Assembly: GCF_018332475.1 (NCBI RefSeq)
Contig: NZ_BOQB01000019.1
Location: 1 to 64,000 of the forward strand
Direction: 5' to 3'
Origin: Bacillus sanguinis
Lineage (GTDB): Bacteria > Bacillota > Bacilli > Bacillales > Bacillaceae_G
DNA: 64,000 bases
Positions 1 through 10,001 of the stretch are shown in pieces; position 1 is the stretch's first letter; every line of letters starts with the position of its first letter. The notes under the pieces are model-generated. The model was not told the DNA's origin and searched no databases. It was given only the letters and a program-made list of their open reading frames with translations. The position numbers and the translations under genes are program-made.

Positions 1-86
1 CTTCTTATCTTTGTTAATTTGAGCGTTATAATGAAAACTATACCTATGCTGACATAAAAATATATATAAATCATATTTTTACATAA

Positions 87-113
87 CAAAAAAAGCCAGT
101 TAAACTGGCTTTT
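87..113 (-). terminator. Intrinsic terminator after pnp
   Basis: Just below the pnp stop codon the minus strand forms AAAAGCCAGTT-TA-AACTGGCTTTT followed by more T residues, a textbook Rho-independent terminator. Positions 1-86 to its left are AT-rich and show no gene. Confidence 0.9.
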
Positions 114-115
114 GC

Positions 116-2254
116 TTATTGCTGCTCTTGTTTGTTTTCTTCTTTAGCAGCTTCTTTTTCTTGCTCTTCTTTTAGCAATACTTTTCTAGATAGATTCACA
201 CGACCTTGCTTGTCAATCTCGATAACTTTAACTGTAATTACGTCACCGATCTTTACAACGTCTTCTACTTTACCTACACGCTCAAGTGCAAGTTCAGAAA
301 TGTGAACTAATCCATCTTTACCGCTGAATAATTCAACGAAAGCACCGAATTTCTCAACACGTTTCACTTTTCCTTCGTAGATTTCACCTACTTGTACTTC
401 GCGAACGATATCTTCGATAATTTTCTTAGCTTTGTCGTTCATTTCTTGATTTATTGAAGAAATGAATACTGTACCATCTTGCTCGATATCAATTTTAACG
501 CCAGTTTCTTCAATAATTTTATTGATTTGTTTACCGCTTGGTCCGATAACGTCACGGATTTTATCTGGATTAATTGTCATTGTAATAATTTTTGGAGCGT
601 AAGCTGATAATTCAGTACGTGGCTCTGCAATAACAGATAACATATGATTTAGAATGTGCACACGACCAACTTTCGCTTGTTGTAATGCCTCTTCTAAAAT
701 TTCACGAGATAGACCATCGATTTTAATGTCCATTTGCAGTGCAGTTACACCTTGTGCTGTACCTGCTACTTTAAAGTCCATATCACCTAAATGATCTTCC
801 ATACCTTGAATATCAGATAAAATTGTGTAATGCTCACCAGTTTTAACTAGACCCATTGCAATACCTGCAACTGGAGCTTTAAGTGGAACACCAGCGTCCA
901 TCATTGCTAAAGTACTACCACAAATACTTGCTTGTGAAGTAGAACCATTTGATTCTAAAACTTCAGATACAAGACGTACTGTGTATGGGAAATCTTTTTC
1001 AGATGGAATTACAGGCTCAAGAGCACGTTCTCCTAGTGCACCGTGACCAATTTCACGACGACCTGGTCCACGCATCGGTCTTGTTTCACCAACACTAAAT
1101 GATGGGAAATTGTAATGGTGCATAAAGCGTTTTGATTCTTCTACACCAAGACCATCTAAAATTTGCACATCGCCTAATGCACCTAATGTACAAATACTTA
1201 ATGCTTGTGTTTGTCCACGTGTGAACAAACCAGAACCGTGTGTACGAGATAAAATGCCAACCTCTGATGCTAATGGACGGATTTCATCACCTTTACGACC
1301 ATCTGGACGGATTTTTTCAACTGTAATAAGACGACGTACTTCTTCTTTTACAATTTTATATAAAATCTCATTTACTTGTCCTAATGTATCAGCGTCAGCT
1401 TCCTGCGCTTCGTAATGTTCAATTACACGCTTTTTCACTTCGTTAATTGCATCTTCACGCGCATGTTTCTCATGTACTTGAATTGCAGAATGCATATCCT
1501 TCTCAGACATTTCACGTACAGCTTGATTAAGATCAGCGTCAACTTCATAAAGTTTCACTTCTGACTTCTCTTTACCTACAGCTTGTACAATCTCTTCTTG
1601 GAATGCAATTAGACGTTTAATTTCATCATGTCCAAACATAATCGCTTCTAACATTGTTTCTTCAGGCACTTGATCTGCTCCTGCTTCAACCATGTTAATT
1701 GCATCTTTCGTACCAGCTACAACAAGGTGAATATCACTTTGTTCTTGCTGTTCGACTGTTGGATTAATAACGAATTCGCCGTTAATACGACCAACTGTTG
1801 CACCCGCGATTGGGCCTTCAAATGGAATATCTGAAATCGATAACGCTAATGAAGAACCAAGCATAGCTGCCATTTCAGAAGAACAATCTTGATCAACACT
1901 CATTACGATGCTGACAACTTGTACTTCGTTACGGAAACCATCTGCGAAAAGTGGACGAATTGGACGGTCGATTAAACGACTTGCCAAAATTGCTTTTTCA
2001 CTCGGACGACCTTCACGTTTAATGAAACCGCCAGGAATTTTTCCGACTGCATATAAACGCTCTTCATAGTTTACTGTAAGTGGGAAGAAATCTACATTTT
2101 TTGCTTCTTTTGATGCAGTTGCTGTAGATAGAACCGCTGTATCGCCATATCTTACTAATACTGCTCCGTTCGCTTGCTTTGCAAGCTGACCTGTTTCAAC
2201 TGTTAGCTGGCGACCAGCTAAATCTATCGAGAAGACTTGCTTTTCTTGACTCAT
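116..2254 (-). CDS. pnp: Polynucleotide phosphorylase (PNPase)
   Basis: Phosphorolytic 3'-to-5' exoribonuclease, a main mRNA turnover enzyme and degradosome partner; it can also add tails to RNA. The 712 residues match the family length. Two RNase PH-like domains fill residues 1 to about 545, then a KH domain (GPSG loop near residue 566) and an S1 domain (about 622-690, [13 protein letters not shown]). The C-terminal tail is rich in Glu, Lys and Gln. A GAGAGGGG ribosome-binding site precedes the ATG. It follows rpsO, the usual order, with a terminator and a possible promoter between them. Confidence 0.98.
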   Translation of the reverse strand: MSQEKQVFSIDLAGRQLTVETGQLAKQANGAVLVRYGDTAVLSTATASKEAKNVDFFPLTVNYEERLYAVGKIPGGFIKREGRPSEKAILASRLIDRPIRPLFADGFRNEVQVVSIVMSVDQDCSSEMAAMLGSSLALSISDIPFEGPIAGATVGRINGEFVINPTVEQQEQSDIHLVVAGTKDAINMVEAGADQVPEETMLEAIMFGHDEIKRLIAFQEEIVQAVGKEKSEVKLYEVDADLNQAVREMSEKDMHSAIQVHEKHAREDAINEVKKRVIEHYEAQEADADTLGQVNEILYKIVKEEVRRLITVEKIRPDGRKGDEIRPLASEVGILSRTHGSGLFTRGQTQALSICTLGALGDVQILDGLGVEESKRFMHHYNFPSFSVGETRPMRGPGRREIGHGALGERALEPVIPSEKDFPYTVRLVSEVLESNGSTSQASICGSTLAMMDAGVPLKAPVAGIAMGLVKTGEHYTILSDIQGMEDHLGDMDFKVAGTAQGVTALQMDIKIDGLSREILEEALQQAKVGRVHILNHMLSVIAEPRTELSAYAPKIITMTINPDKIRDVIGPSGKQINKIIEETGVKIDIEQDGTVFISSINQEMNDKAKKIIEDIVREVQVGEIYEGKVKRVEKFGAFVELFSGKDGLVHISELALERVGKVEDVVKIGDVITVKVIEIDKQGRVNLSRKVLLKEEQEKEAAKEENKQEQQ

Positions 2255-2303
2255 TTAAGTACCCCTCTCAATTTAAGTATTCAATTCTTCTATGTAAATG
2301 GAT

Positions 2304-2312
2304 AGTATATCA
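2304..2312 (-). promoter_or_regulatory. Possible extended -10 promoter for pnp
   Basis: On the minus strand TGATATACT (TGN plus TATACT) sits about 50 nt before the pnp ATG. No good -35 box is 17 nt upstream (ATACTA), so it would rely on the extended -10. It may supplement read-through past the rpsO terminator. Confidence 0.4.
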
Positions 2313-2383
2313 CAATATTCTACCTCTAGTATTACCGAAAATGAGGTAAGCTATAAAGAGTAGAAGATATATTTTTACCTAAC

Positions 2384-2408
2384 AAAAAAGCGGGAATATT
2401 CCCGCTTC
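2384..2408 (-). terminator. Intrinsic terminator after rpsO
   Basis: Minus strand AAGCGGGAA-TA-TTCCCGCTT followed by T residues, immediately after the rpsO stop codon. A GC-rich stem plus U-run is typical of a strong terminator, so pnp is probably expressed partly from its own promoter. Confidence 0.9.
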
Positions 2409-2413
2409 TTTGA

Positions 2414-2683
2414 CTATCGACGTAAGCCAAGCTTTGTGATTAATTCACGGTAACGTGTGATATCGCTATTACGAAGGTAAGTTAGTAAGTTACGACGTTT
2501 ACCAACCATCTTTAATAGACCACGACGTGAATGATGATCTTTCTTGTGAGTACGTAAGTGCTCGTTTAGAGTGTTAATTTGCTCCGTTAGGACAGCAATT
2601 TGAACCTCTGGAGAACCAGTATCAGTCTCATGAGTTCTAAATTGTGCAATGATTTCATTTTTACGCTCTTGTGTTAAAGCCAT
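2414..2683 (-). CDS. rpsO: 30S ribosomal protein S15
   Basis: Primary 16S rRNA-binding protein of the 30S platform; it binds the three-way junction of helices 20-22. The 89 residues are full length, and the family core [12 protein letters not shown] is clear at residues 42-53. The ribosome-binding site AGGAGGTGA lies 6 nt before the ATG. It is a short separate unit between ribF and pnp, with its own terminator and a structured leader that may serve autoregulation, as known for S15 in bacilli. Confidence 0.98.
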
Positions 2684-2718
2684 CCTATTTCACCTCCTAT
2701 TAATTAAACCCCCAATTA

Positions 2719-2750
2719 CCTAGCAAGCGTCGGTGAGTCGCAATGCCAAG
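2719..2750 (-). promoter_or_regulatory. Structured rpsO leader, candidate S15 autoregulatory site
   Basis: The minus-strand leader forms a 7-bp stem, CTTGGCA with TGCTAGG (including G-U pairs), closing an inner GCG/CGC stem, about 35 nt before the rpsO start. S15 of Bacillus relatives is known to repress its own translation by binding a leader structure with GU/GC pairs. Assigning that role here is inference from position and pairing. Confidence 0.4.
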
Positions 2751-2783
2751 CAATGGTTGTCATAAAGTACATAACATAGAATA

Positions 2784-3755
2784 CTACTTTTCATTTGAAA
2801 AAGCAAGTATATTCTTTTCGTTCGCAAAATATTCTTGTGCTGTTTTCTTATCTTTTGCGATTTGTTCAACCAACTCATCAATGCCATTGAATTTCTTTTC
2901 TTCTCTTATACGCATATGCCATTCTACTGTAACATTTTGATCATATATGTCTTTGTTAAATTCAAATAAATGCACTTCAATAGATAATTGACGCTCATCT
3001 TCTTTAAAAGTTGGTTTATAGCCAATATTACATACACCATCGTACCATTCATCGTGAACTTTTAATCTCACTGCATAGACCCCTACAGGTGGTAATAGAT
3101 ACTCATCACTTAAACCTACATTAGCTGTAGGAAAACCAATTTGACGTCCACGCTTATCACCGTGTACAACCGTTCCCCCTACTGTATATGCTCTACCTAA
3201 AATAGATGGAATTTGTTCCATTTCGCCATTTCGAATTAACTTTCGTAATGCTGTAGAACTTACTTTCTCTTCTTGAAATTCAACTTTTTCAATCACAGTC
3301 TGTGTAAACTCCCCTCTTGCATGAAATGGTAAAGTCTCCATCTTTCCTTTTCCTAAACGTCCATATGAATAATCAAACCCTGCTACTACATGCTTTACAT
3401 TTAAACCAATAATATAATCATCAACAAATTGTTGTGGTAATAAACCTGCAAATGATTCATCAAATTTAATAACATATAATATATCGATTCCTAAGTCCTC
3501 GACTATTTTTTCTTTATCACACATCGGTGTAATATACTCGGCATGCGCTTCTTTTTTACCTAAAACAACAGATGGATGCGGATAAAATGTCATCACTGCA
3601 CTTTTATATCCCCGTTCATCCGCTATTTGTTTCGCAGTTCGAATTACACATTGATGTCCTAAATGAATGCCATCAAAAAATCCTAATGCCATTACAGTAG
3701 GTGGTAATTCTAATTTATTTTGTTCATGTGGATGAGTTAAATGAATAAGTTTCAC
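2784..3755 (-). CDS. ribF: Bifunctional riboflavin kinase / FAD synthetase
   Basis: Phosphorylates riboflavin to FMN, then adenylylates FMN to FAD. The N-terminal nucleotidyltransferase domain shows GFFDGIHLGHQ near residues 25-35; the C-terminal kinase domain shows GFPTAN near residue 205. I chose the GTG at 3755 (323 residues) because AAAGGTGA lies 8 nt before it; a TTG 12 codons earlier has no ribosome-binding site. It follows truB closely (43 nt), the order known in Bacillus, where the gene is also called ribC. Confidence 0.95.
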   Translation of the reverse strand: MKLIHLTHPHEQNKLELPPTVMALGFFDGIHLGHQCVIRTAKQIADERGYKSAVMTFYPHPSVVLGKKEAHAEYITPMCDKEKIVEDLGIDILYVIKFDESFAGLLPQQFVDDYIIGLNVKHVVAGFDYSYGRLGKGKMETLPFHARGEFTQTVIEKVEFQEEKVSSTALRKLIRNGEMEQIPSILGRAYTVGGTVVHGDKRGRQIGFPTANVGLSDEYLLPPVGVYAVRLKVHDEWYDGVCNIGYKPTFKEDERQLSIEVHLFEFNKDIYDQNVTVEWHMRIREEKKFNGIDELVEQIAKDKKTAQEYFANEKNILAFSNEK

Positions 3756-3798
3756 GCTTGCATTCACCTTTTTCTGTAATAATCCTTCCAATAATTCA

Positions 3799-4722
3799 TT
3801 ATAGCTTTAGTTCTTGATTATTCACAAGTACTTTCATCGGCTTTAGCATACCAGGGTGTTTTGGATGGTGCTCATAAATTGCAAGGCAGCGATCATTTTT
3901 ATCAAACACTGTTATAAATGGCGCCGTTATTTGCAATTCATTTTTTAAGAACATACCATTCTTTATTTTCTCTGCTTGCTTTTCATCTACAACCATTTTC
4001 GGGAACTTACTTAACGCTTCATCAATTGAAATGAAGATAGACTCTACTGTTTCATTTTGCACGTTTTCTTCAATTTCTTCAAATGATATGCAATCTTCTA
4101 ATAAAAATTCTCCAGAAGCTGTTCTTACAAGGTGAGACATATGTGATGGAAAGCCAAGTTCTTCACCAATCATTACTGCTAATGTTCTTACATATGTTCC
4201 TTTACTGCACGTTACACGGAAACGGAATGAAATATTTTCCCCCTCAAACACTTCACGGTCATCAAGTAATACAAATTCATGAATTGTAATTGTACGAACT
4301 GGACGTTCAACTTCTTGTCCTGCTCTTGCATATTCATATAATTTTTTCCCGTTAACTTTTACAGCTGAAAACATCGGAGGCATTTGTTCAATCGTACCTG
4401 TTAATGCAGCAAGAGCTCCTTCTACTTCCTTACGAGTAATAACACGATCTACATTTTTCGTTTCAACAACTTCACCAGAAGCATCTTCAGTTGTTGTTGA
4501 AAATCCAAGTGTTACTTCACCTTCATATGTTTTCGTCTCACTTGTTAAAAATTGTGCAATCTTCGTTGCTCGTCCCACACAAATAGGTAATACGCCTGTT
4601 ACATCTGGATCTAATGTTCCTGTATGACCAATTCGTTTCTCACGCAATATCTTTCTTAATTTAAATACACAATCATGTGATGTCATGCCTTTTGGCTTAT
4701 GTAATAATACTACACCTTCCAT
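3799..4722 (-). CDS. truB: tRNA pseudouridine(55) synthase
   Basis: Makes pseudouridine 55 in the T-loop of tRNAs. The catalytic motif GHTGTLDPDVTG is intact with Asp38 as nucleophile; the KPKG motif (residues 9-12) and a C-terminal PUA-like part are present. The 307 residues are normal. GAGGTGA precedes the ATG by 6 nt. A terminator hairpin separates it from rbfA upstream, so it depends on read-through or a local promoter that I could not settle. Confidence 0.97.
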   Translation of the reverse strand: MEGVVLLHKPKGMTSHDCVFKLRKILREKRIGHTGTLDPDVTGVLPICVGRATKIAQFLTSETKTYEGEVTLGFSTTTEDASGEVVETKNVDRVITRKEVEGALAALTGTIEQMPPMFSAVKVNGKKLYEYARAGQEVERPVRTITIHEFVLLDDREVFEGENISFRFRVTCSKGTYVRTLAVMIGEELGFPSHMSHLVRTASGEFLLEDCISFEEIEENVQNETVESIFISIDEALSKFPKMVVDEKQAEKIKNGMFLKNELQITAPFITVFDKNDRCLAIYEHHPKHPGMLKPMKVLVNNQELKL

Positions 4723-4780
4723 ATATGTTCACCTCATCATAATTCTTTCATAGTAATTATCCAAAATTTATTTTGCATTG

Positions 4781-4809
4781 AAAAAATGGATAGACAAATG
4801 TCTATCCAT
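4781..4809 (-). terminator. Intrinsic terminator after rbfA
   Basis: Minus strand ATGGATAGAC-ATTT-GTCTATCCAT followed by six T residues, touching the rbfA stop codon. It marks the end, or a partial end, of the rimP-nusA-infB-rbfA operon. Confidence 0.85.
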
Positions 4810-5165
4810 TATTCTTCACGTTTACCGTCTTTATTAATTTGATGTAAAAGTGTATCAATTCGATGACCATATCCGATAGACTCATCAAACTCAAAGGAAA
4901 TTTCCGGTGTTTTACGAAGACGAATACGTTGGCCAATTTCTGAACGAATGAAGCCTTTTGCCTTCGCTAAACCTTTTAACGTACTTTCTTTCTGTTCTTC
5001 ATCACCTAAAACAGAAATATATACTGTAGCAATTTGTAAATCCCCACTCACTTGTACATCTGTTACTGTAACAAATCCGACACGTGGATCTTTAATTTTA
5101 CGACTGATGATGTCGCCTAATTCTTTTTTCATTTGCTCGCCTACACGGTTTGCACGTAATTTCAT
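4809..5165 (-). CDS. rbfA: 30S ribosome-binding factor A
   Basis: Small KH-fold protein that binds the immature 30S subunit and assists 16S rRNA 5'-end maturation and cold adaptation. The 118 residues begin [16 protein letters not shown] and contain the conserved [12 protein letters not shown] (about 27-38), both typical. A GAGGTGA ribosome-binding site is present. It is the last gene of the rimP-nusA-infB operon and is followed at once by a terminator. Confidence 0.97.
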   Translation of the reverse strand: MKLRANRVGEQMKKELGDIISRKIKDPRVGFVTVTDVQVSGDLQIATVYISVLGDEEQKESTLKGLAKAKGFIRSEIGQRIRLRKTPEISFEFDESIGYGHRIDTLLHQINKDGKREE

Positions 5166-5180
5166 AACTCTTCACCTCAT

Positions 5181-5462
5181 TCAATACCATTCCAATTGTG
5201 TTATTGTACGTTCAATTTCAGGAAATGAATCGATGTACTCAAGTACACGATTCATTTCTTTTTCACAAATAACACGATTAGAGGATACAGAAACAATTGC
5301 AATTTCTGTACGTTGCCATACATCTTGATGCCCCACTTCTGAAACAGCTACATTATAACGCTGCTTCACACGAGTTAGCACCCGTTGCAAAATTGCTCGT
5401 TTCTCTTTTAAAGAATGTACATCGTAAATCATACACTCGAATGAGAGTGAAGCGATAATCAT
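5181..5462 (-). CDS. ylxP: DUF503 family protein YlxP
   Basis: A 93-residue protein of the DUF503/YlxP family, with the family core [26 protein letters not shown] near residues 17-42 split over a ferredoxin-like fold. Its biochemical role is not firmly known; its constant place between infB and rbfA suggests a part in ribosome assembly or translation. The ATG overlaps the infB stop by 4 nt (ATGA), indicating coupled translation. Confidence 0.93.
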   Translation of the reverse strand: MIIASLSFECMIYDVHSLKEKRAILQRVLTRVKQRYNVAVSEVGHQDVWQRTEIAIVSVSSNRVICEKEMNRVLEYIDSFPEIERTITQLEWY

Positions 5463-7519
5463 CGCTTCACTTCTTCCATAATGTACGCTTCAATGATGTC
5501 CCCTTCTTTAAGATCATTATATCGTTCAATTGTAATACCACACTCATAGTTTTGTGCAACTTCTTTTACGTCGTCTTTGAAACGTTTTAACGTATCAAGT
5601 TGTCCTTCGAAGATTACTACGCCATCACGGATAATACGCACGCCACTATCACGTGTAATTTTACCGTCTATTACGTAACAACCTGCGATTGTTCCAACTT
5701 TTGTTACTTTAAACGTTTGACGTACTTCTGCTTGACCGATTACTTTTTCTTCGAATTCTGGATCCAGCATACCTTGCATTGCTGATTCAATTTCTTCGAT
5801 TACTTTATAAATAATACGGTGTAAACGAACATCAACGTTCTCTAATTCAGCTGTACGCTTCGCATTCACATCAGGGCGTACGTTAAATCCAATTACAATT
5901 GCATTAGATGCAGAAGCTAAAATGATATCAGATTCTGTAATCGCACCTACGCCTGTATGGATAATTTTAACTTTAACACCTTCAACATCAATTTTACGAA
6001 GTGATGCTGCCATTGCTTCTACAGAACCTTGTACGTCTGCTTTCACAATTAAGTTAATTTCTTTTACATCGCCCTCTTGGATTTGTTGGAATAAATCTTC
6101 AAGGCTTAATTTAGATTTCTCACCACGTTGAGCAAGTAACGCTTCTTGTGCACGTGATTCACCGATTTGACGAGCTTTCTTCTCATCAGCGAATGCCATG
6201 AAACGATCTCCCGCTTGTGGTACTTCGTTTAAACCTGTAATTTCAACAGGAGTTGATGGACCAGCAACTTTTACACGACGACCAATATCACTTACCATTG
6301 CACGAACACGTCCGAATGAAGTACCAACAACGATTGGATCTCCAACTCGAAGTGTACCGTTTTGAACAAGTAACGTCGCGATAGTTCCTTTACCTTTATC
6401 AAGCTGTGCTTCAATTACAGTACCAGTTGCATAGCGGTTTGGATTTGCTTTATATTCTTCTACTTCACTTACAAGAAGAATCATTTCTAGTAAGTTGTCA
6501 ATGCCTTCGCCTTGAATCGCAGAGATTGGTACGAAGATAGTATCTCCACCCCATGCTTCCGGAACTAATTCATATTCTGTTAGTTCTTGCATTACGCGAT
6601 CAGGATTCGCAGCTGGTTTATCCATTTTATTCACAGCAACAATAATTGGTACTCCTGCTGCTTTCGCATGGCTAATTGCTTCAACTGTTTGTGGCATAAC
6701 ACCGTCATCAGCTGCAACAACAAGGATTGTAATATCTGTTACTTGCGCACCACGAGCACGCATCGTTGTAAATGCCGCGTGACCAGGTGTATCTAAGAAT
6801 GTAATTTTCTTGTCATTTACTTCAACTTGGTATGCACCAATATGTTGAGTAATTCCACCTGCTTCGCCAGCAGTTACTTTTGAATTACGGATAGAGTCAA
6901 GTAAAGTTGTTTTACCATGGTCAACGTGTCCCATGATTGTAACTACAGCTGGACGCTCTTTTAAGTTCTCTTCATCATCTTGCTCATCGATGAATGTTTC
7001 AAACTCAGTCTCGCTCACAACTACTTCTTCTTCTACTTCAATACCATAATCAGTAGCAATTAATTCAATTGTATCTTTATCTAAGTCTTGGTTAATTGTT
7101 GCCATAATTCCAAGCATAAAGAGTTTCTTAATAATTTCAGAAGGCTCTTTGCTTAATTTTTTAGCAAGCTCACCTACTGTAAGACTTCCAGAGAAAGTAA
7201 TTTTATCTGGTGTTTCTACAGTTTGTGTTTGTTGTCTTCCAGCAAAGTTATCTTGACGTTTGTCTTCGTTTCCTTTGCCTTTTTTCTTTTTCTTATTGCT
7301 GTTCTTTTTACTACGAACAACTTTTTCTTCTACTTCAAACTCATCTGCAACAGAAGGTTTTTCAGCTTGATACTCATTATCTAATTTGTTTACTACTTCA
7401 TCGTCTAACATTGTCATATGATTCGAAACCTCGATATTCATTTCTTTTAGTTTTGTCATAAGATCTTTACTTGAGATATTATGTTGTTTTGCATATTCAT
7501 GCACTCGAATTTTACTCAT
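5459..7519 (-). CDS. infB: Translation initiation factor IF-2
   Basis: GTPase that brings fMet-tRNA to the 30S subunit and promotes subunit joining. An N-terminal IF2N domain ([16 protein letters not shown]), a Lys-rich linker (about 65-90) and a second IF2N segment precede the G domain, with P-loop GHVDHGKTT near residue 195, DTPGH, and NKMDK. Domains II-IV follow. The ATG at 7519 (686 residues) is preceded by GGGGGTGA; the frame stays open upstream but would overlap ylxQ. This is a short-N-terminus IF-2, as usual in Bacillus. Confidence 0.98.
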   Translation of the reverse strand: MSKIRVHEYAKQHNISSKDLMTKLKEMNIEVSNHMTMLDDEVVNKLDNEYQAEKPSVADEFEVEEKVVRSKKNSNKKKKKGKGNEDKRQDNFAGRQQTQTVETPDKITFSGSLTVGELAKKLSKEPSEIIKKLFMLGIMATINQDLDKDTIELIATDYGIEVEEEVVVSETEFETFIDEQDDEENLKERPAVVTIMGHVDHGKTTLLDSIRNSKVTAGEAGGITQHIGAYQVEVNDKKITFLDTPGHAAFTTMRARGAQVTDITILVVAADDGVMPQTVEAISHAKAAGVPIIVAVNKMDKPAANPDRVMQELTEYELVPEAWGGDTIFVPISAIQGEGIDNLLEMILLVSEVEEYKANPNRYATGTVIEAQLDKGKGTIATLLVQNGTLRVGDPIVVGTSFGRVRAMVSDIGRRVKVAGPSTPVEITGLNEVPQAGDRFMAFADEKKARQIGESRAQEALLAQRGEKSKLSLEDLFQQIQEGDVKEINLIVKADVQGSVEAMAASLRKIDVEGVKVKIIHTGVGAITESDIILASASNAIVIGFNVRPDVNAKRTAELENVDVRLHRIIYKVIEEIESAMQGMLDPEFEEKVIGQAEVRQTFKVTKVGTIAGCYVIDGKITRDSGVRIIRDGVVIFEGQLDTLKRFKDDVKEVAQNYECGITIERYNDLKEGDIIEAYIMEEVKR

Positions 7520-7523
7520 ACCT

Positions 7524-7835
7524 TCACCCCCGGTAATTTGTATCGAGCATGCTACGCAGCTTTTTCGCAAAGCCTTCATCTAACACAGCTACAACGACTC
7601 GCTCATCTCTCCCAATCGCATGCCCTAATTGTTGTCGATTTTCGACCTTTCTCATTGGTACGTTGTAATACGTCGTTTTATCCGTAATACGCTTTGCAGT
7701 ATTTGCTGACGCATCCTCAGATAGCAAAACTAGTTTTGCCTTGCCACTTCGTACTTCTTTTAAAACGAGTTCTTCACCCGAAATAATTTTTCGAGCCCGG
7801 TTTGCTAGTCCTAAAAACGATTTCCAATCGGACAC
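7524..7835 (-). CDS. ylxQ: L7Ae-family ribosomal protein YlxQ
   Basis: A 103-residue member of the L7Ae/L30e/S12e kink-turn RNA-binding family (also called RplGA). The core reads [42 protein letters not shown] in its expected parts. It starts with GTG directly after the rnpM stop codon, with AAGGAG inside the rnpM end, so the two are probably coupled. Its exact target in the cell is not evident from sequence. Confidence 0.93.
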   Translation of the reverse strand: MSDWKSFLGLANRARKIISGEELVLKEVRSGKAKLVLLSEDASANTAKRITDKTTYYNVPMRKVENRQQLGHAIGRDERVVVAVLDEGFAKKLRSMLDTNYRG

Positions 7836-8117
7836 TTATTTCGACTCCTTCTCAACAAGCTCAAGAAGCTCTTCATAAAGAGAACTGTCGATTTTCGCTT
7901 TTAGATGATGTTCCAAGACATTTTTCTTTTGAGCTTGAAGAATGCTTTCTTTATCTTTTGATAAATAAGCACCTCGTCCTGATTTCTTTCCAGTTAAATC
8001 AATAGACACTTCTCCCTCTTTGGAACGAACAATGCGAACGAGCTCTCGTTTTGATTTCATTTCTTGCGTTGCAACACATTTTCGTAACGGAACTTTTCGA
8101 TTGCTCATACTCATCAC
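7836..8117 (-). CDS. rnpM: YlxR family RNase P modulator RnpM
   Basis: A 93-residue YlxR (DUF448) protein with the family signature RKCVATQ near the N terminus and the basic GRGAYLS motif (about 49-55) for RNA binding. In B. subtilis this protein has been described as a modulator of RNase P and renamed RnpM; older annotations call it a nucleic acid-binding protein. It lies 2 nt after nusA. A start two or three codons later (MSMSN or MSN) is possible. Confidence 0.92.
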   Translation of the reverse strand: MMSMSNRKVPLRKCVATQEMKSKRELVRIVRSKEGEVSIDLTGKKSGRGAYLSKDKESILQAQKKNVLEHHLKAKIDSSLYEELLELVEKESK

Positions 8118-8119
8118 CT

Positions 8120-9226
8120 CTATTCGATTTCGTCTTCAACTGAATCGAATCCGAATGCGATTACGCTATCTTCTTCTGTTACAATACCAAGTTGTTTCGC
8201 ATCAGACTCACTCTTAATATCAATTTTCCAACCTGTTAATTTAGCTGCTAAACGTGCATTTTGTCCACGTTTACCGATGGCTAATGACAGTTGGTGGTCT
8301 GGAACAACAACAGTTGTTGCTTTTTCCTCTTCATCTACAAGTACTTTAACAACTTGTGATGGGCTTAAAGCATTGGCAACATATTCTACTGGATCATTTG
8401 ACCAGCGAACGATGTCAATCTTTTCGCCTTTTAGTTCGTCTACAATGCGTTGTACACGTTGTCCTTTCGGTCCTACACAAGAACCTACTGGATCAACATC
8501 AATGTTCTCTGCATGTACAGAAATTTTAGAACGATCTCCTGCTTCACGTGCTACAGAACGAATTTCAACAGTTCCATCATAAATCTCAGGAACTTCCATT
8601 TCGAATAAACGTTTTAAAAGACCAGGATGTGTACGTGATACGTAAATTTGTGGTCCTTTTGTTGTTTTTTCTACTTTCGTAATGAATACGCGAATACGAT
8701 CATGTGGTTTGTACTGTTCATTTGGCATTTGCTCACTTACAGGTAATAAAGCTTCTACTTTCCCTAAGCTTACATAGATGAAACGAGCATCTTGACGTTG
8801 TACGATACCCACCATAATATCTTCTTCACGGTCACTAAACTCAGAGTAAATAACACCACGCTCTGCTTCACGCACTCGTTGTGTTACAACCTGTTTTGCA
8901 GTTTGTGCTGCAATACGACCGAAATCTTTTGGTGTTACTTCAATCTCTAGTACGTCACCATCTTGATAGTTCGGATTAATTTGTCTTGCTTCTTCAACAG
9001 AAATTTCAAGACGTGGATCAAACACGTTATCAACAACGTCTTTACGTGCTAAAACTTGAATTGTTCCCACTTCTGGGTTAAAGCTCACACGAACGTTTTG
9101 TGCTTGGTTAAAATTGCGTTTATAAGCAGAGATTAACGCTGCTTCAATCGCATCAATAATAATATCTTTGCTAATTCCTTTTTCTGACTCTAATACGAGC
9201 AAGGCATCTAACAACTCAGTGCTCAT
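8120..9226 (-). CDS. nusA: Transcription termination/antitermination factor NusA
   Basis: RNA polymerase-binding factor that promotes pausing and intrinsic termination. The 368 residues contain the N-terminal polymerase-binding domain, an S1 domain (about 135-200) and two KH domains (VGSCVGPKGQRVQRI and LAIGKRGQNARLAAKLTGW). It lacks the C-terminal acidic repeats of E. coli NusA, as normal for Firmicutes. It follows rimP by 17 nt. Its operon leader is rich in hairpins and may itself respond to NusA. Confidence 0.98.
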   Translation of the reverse strand: MSTELLDALLVLESEKGISKDIIIDAIEAALISAYKRNFNQAQNVRVSFNPEVGTIQVLARKDVVDNVFDPRLEISVEEARQINPNYQDGDVLEIEVTPKDFGRIAAQTAKQVVTQRVREAERGVIYSEFSDREEDIMVGIVQRQDARFIYVSLGKVEALLPVSEQMPNEQYKPHDRIRVFITKVEKTTKGPQIYVSRTHPGLLKRLFEMEVPEIYDGTVEIRSVAREAGDRSKISVHAENIDVDPVGSCVGPKGQRVQRIVDELKGEKIDIVRWSNDPVEYVANALSPSQVVKVLVDEEEKATTVVVPDHQLSLAIGKRGQNARLAAKLTGWKIDIKSESDAKQLGIVTEEDSVIAFGFDSVEDEIE

Positions 9227-9243
9227 GAAGATCCCCCTTCTAA

Positions 9244-9714
9244 CTAAAACGTAACAGCAAGTCGCGCATTTGCAACTTTGTCCATTGGAATTTGGATTTC
9301 TTTTTTACGTGTTTTAATTGTTAATAGTAGTGTAATTGTAGTACCATCGTAGGAAAGTAGCTTTCCTTCAAACATTTTTTCACCATCAATCGGCTCATAT
9401 GTTTTAATTGCCACTTGTTTTCCTACCGCTTGCTGGAAGTCTTTCTCTTTCTTTAATGGGCGTTCCGCTCCAGGAGATGATACATCCAAAAAGTAAAGAT
9501 GAGGAATTGGATCCTCTTTATCTAAAGCTTCGCTTAAACGTTCACTTACCGCACCGCATTCTTCAATGTCGACTCCCTTTTCAGAATCGATGAATACGCG
9601 TAAGAACCAGTCTTGTCCTTCTTTCACATACTCTACATCTACAAGTTCAAGATTTAACTCTTCAACGATTGGCTGCGCAAATGCTTCTACAACTTCTGTG
9701 ACTTTCTTATCCAT
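9244..9714 (-). CDS. rimP: Ribosome maturation factor RimP
   Basis: Assists 30S maturation by binding near the S12/S19 region. The family core [19 protein letters not shown] and SSPGAERPL are present. The ATG at 9714 (156 residues, MDKKVTEVV) has AAGGAGG 8 nt before it; the open frame extends 18 codons further upstream but without a better start. First gene of the rimP-nusA-rnpM-ylxQ-infB-ylxP-rbfA operon; formerly ylxS. Confidence 0.97.
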   Translation of the reverse strand: MDKKVTEVVEAFAQPIVEELNLELVDVEYVKEGQDWFLRVFIDSEKGVDIEECGAVSERLSEALDKEDPIPHLYFLDVSSPGAERPLKKEKDFQQAVGKQVAIKTYEPIDGEKMFEGKLLSYDGTTITLLLTIKTRKKEIQIPMDKVANARLAVTF

Positions 9715-9751
9715 AAACAGCCTCCTTCCTGCCGCCATGTACCATTTACAA

Positions 9752-9778
9752 GAAAAGACCCCGTCCATAAAACGGTCT
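9752..9778 (-). terminator. Terminator-like hairpin in the rimP leader (proximal)
   Basis: Minus strand AGACCGT-TTTATGG-ACGGGGTCT (a two-base bulge in the right arm) followed by TTTCTTG. It lies about 40 nt before the rimP start, where termination would cut off the whole operon. Confidence 0.5.
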
Positions 9779-9800
9779 ATCTTATTCTTTCTCGTTAGCT

Positions 9801-9827
9801 AACAAAAGCCCCTGCCGTTAAGCAGGG
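9801..9827 (-). terminator. Terminator-like hairpin in the rimP leader (middle)
   Basis: Minus strand CCCTGC-TTAACG-GCAGGG then GCTTTTGTT. The 6-bp GC-rich stem with a broken U-run resembles weak intrinsic terminators that need NusA help. Such control of this operon has been reported in B. subtilis as far as I recall; the link here is inference. Confidence 0.55.
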
Positions 9828-9938
9828 AATATCTGTCTTAGTATTACCAAATTTAAGTAGTAAAACTTGTAACAAAATATGTATATACGACAGAAATTTC
9901 TTACCTCTCCACATCAATAAAACGTAGATAGTAACACG

Positions 9939-9966
9939 AAAGAGTGGGTTTCCCCACTCTTTTTTT
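9939..9966 (-). terminator. Hairpin with GAAA loop after polC / in rimP leader (distal)
   Basis: AAAGAGTGGG-GAAA-CCCACTCTTT on the minus strand, a perfect 10-bp stem. The U-run downstream on the minus strand is short (TCTTTC); on the plus strand it is TTTTTTT. It may end polC transcription and also sits within the rimP leader because the promoter lies upstream of it. Confidence 0.6.
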
Positions 9967-10001
9967 CACACAATATACATGACATGGTTATCTCGGTTAA
10001 T

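Noticed and set aside
1-86. Possible gene at the left edge
   Set aside because: Too short and AT-rich, with no frame or motif; it is the region below the pnp terminator.
3756-3791. Longer ribF starting with TTG at 3791
   Set aside because: No ribosome-binding site before it, while the GTG at 3755 has AAAGGTGA at ideal spacing and gives the family N terminus.
4736-4764. TTGGAT, 17-nt spacer, TATGAT as a promoter for truB
   Set aside because: Boxes and spacing look good, but the transcript would start inside or after the truB ribosome-binding site (GAGGTGA follows the -10 directly), so it could not drive normal truB translation.
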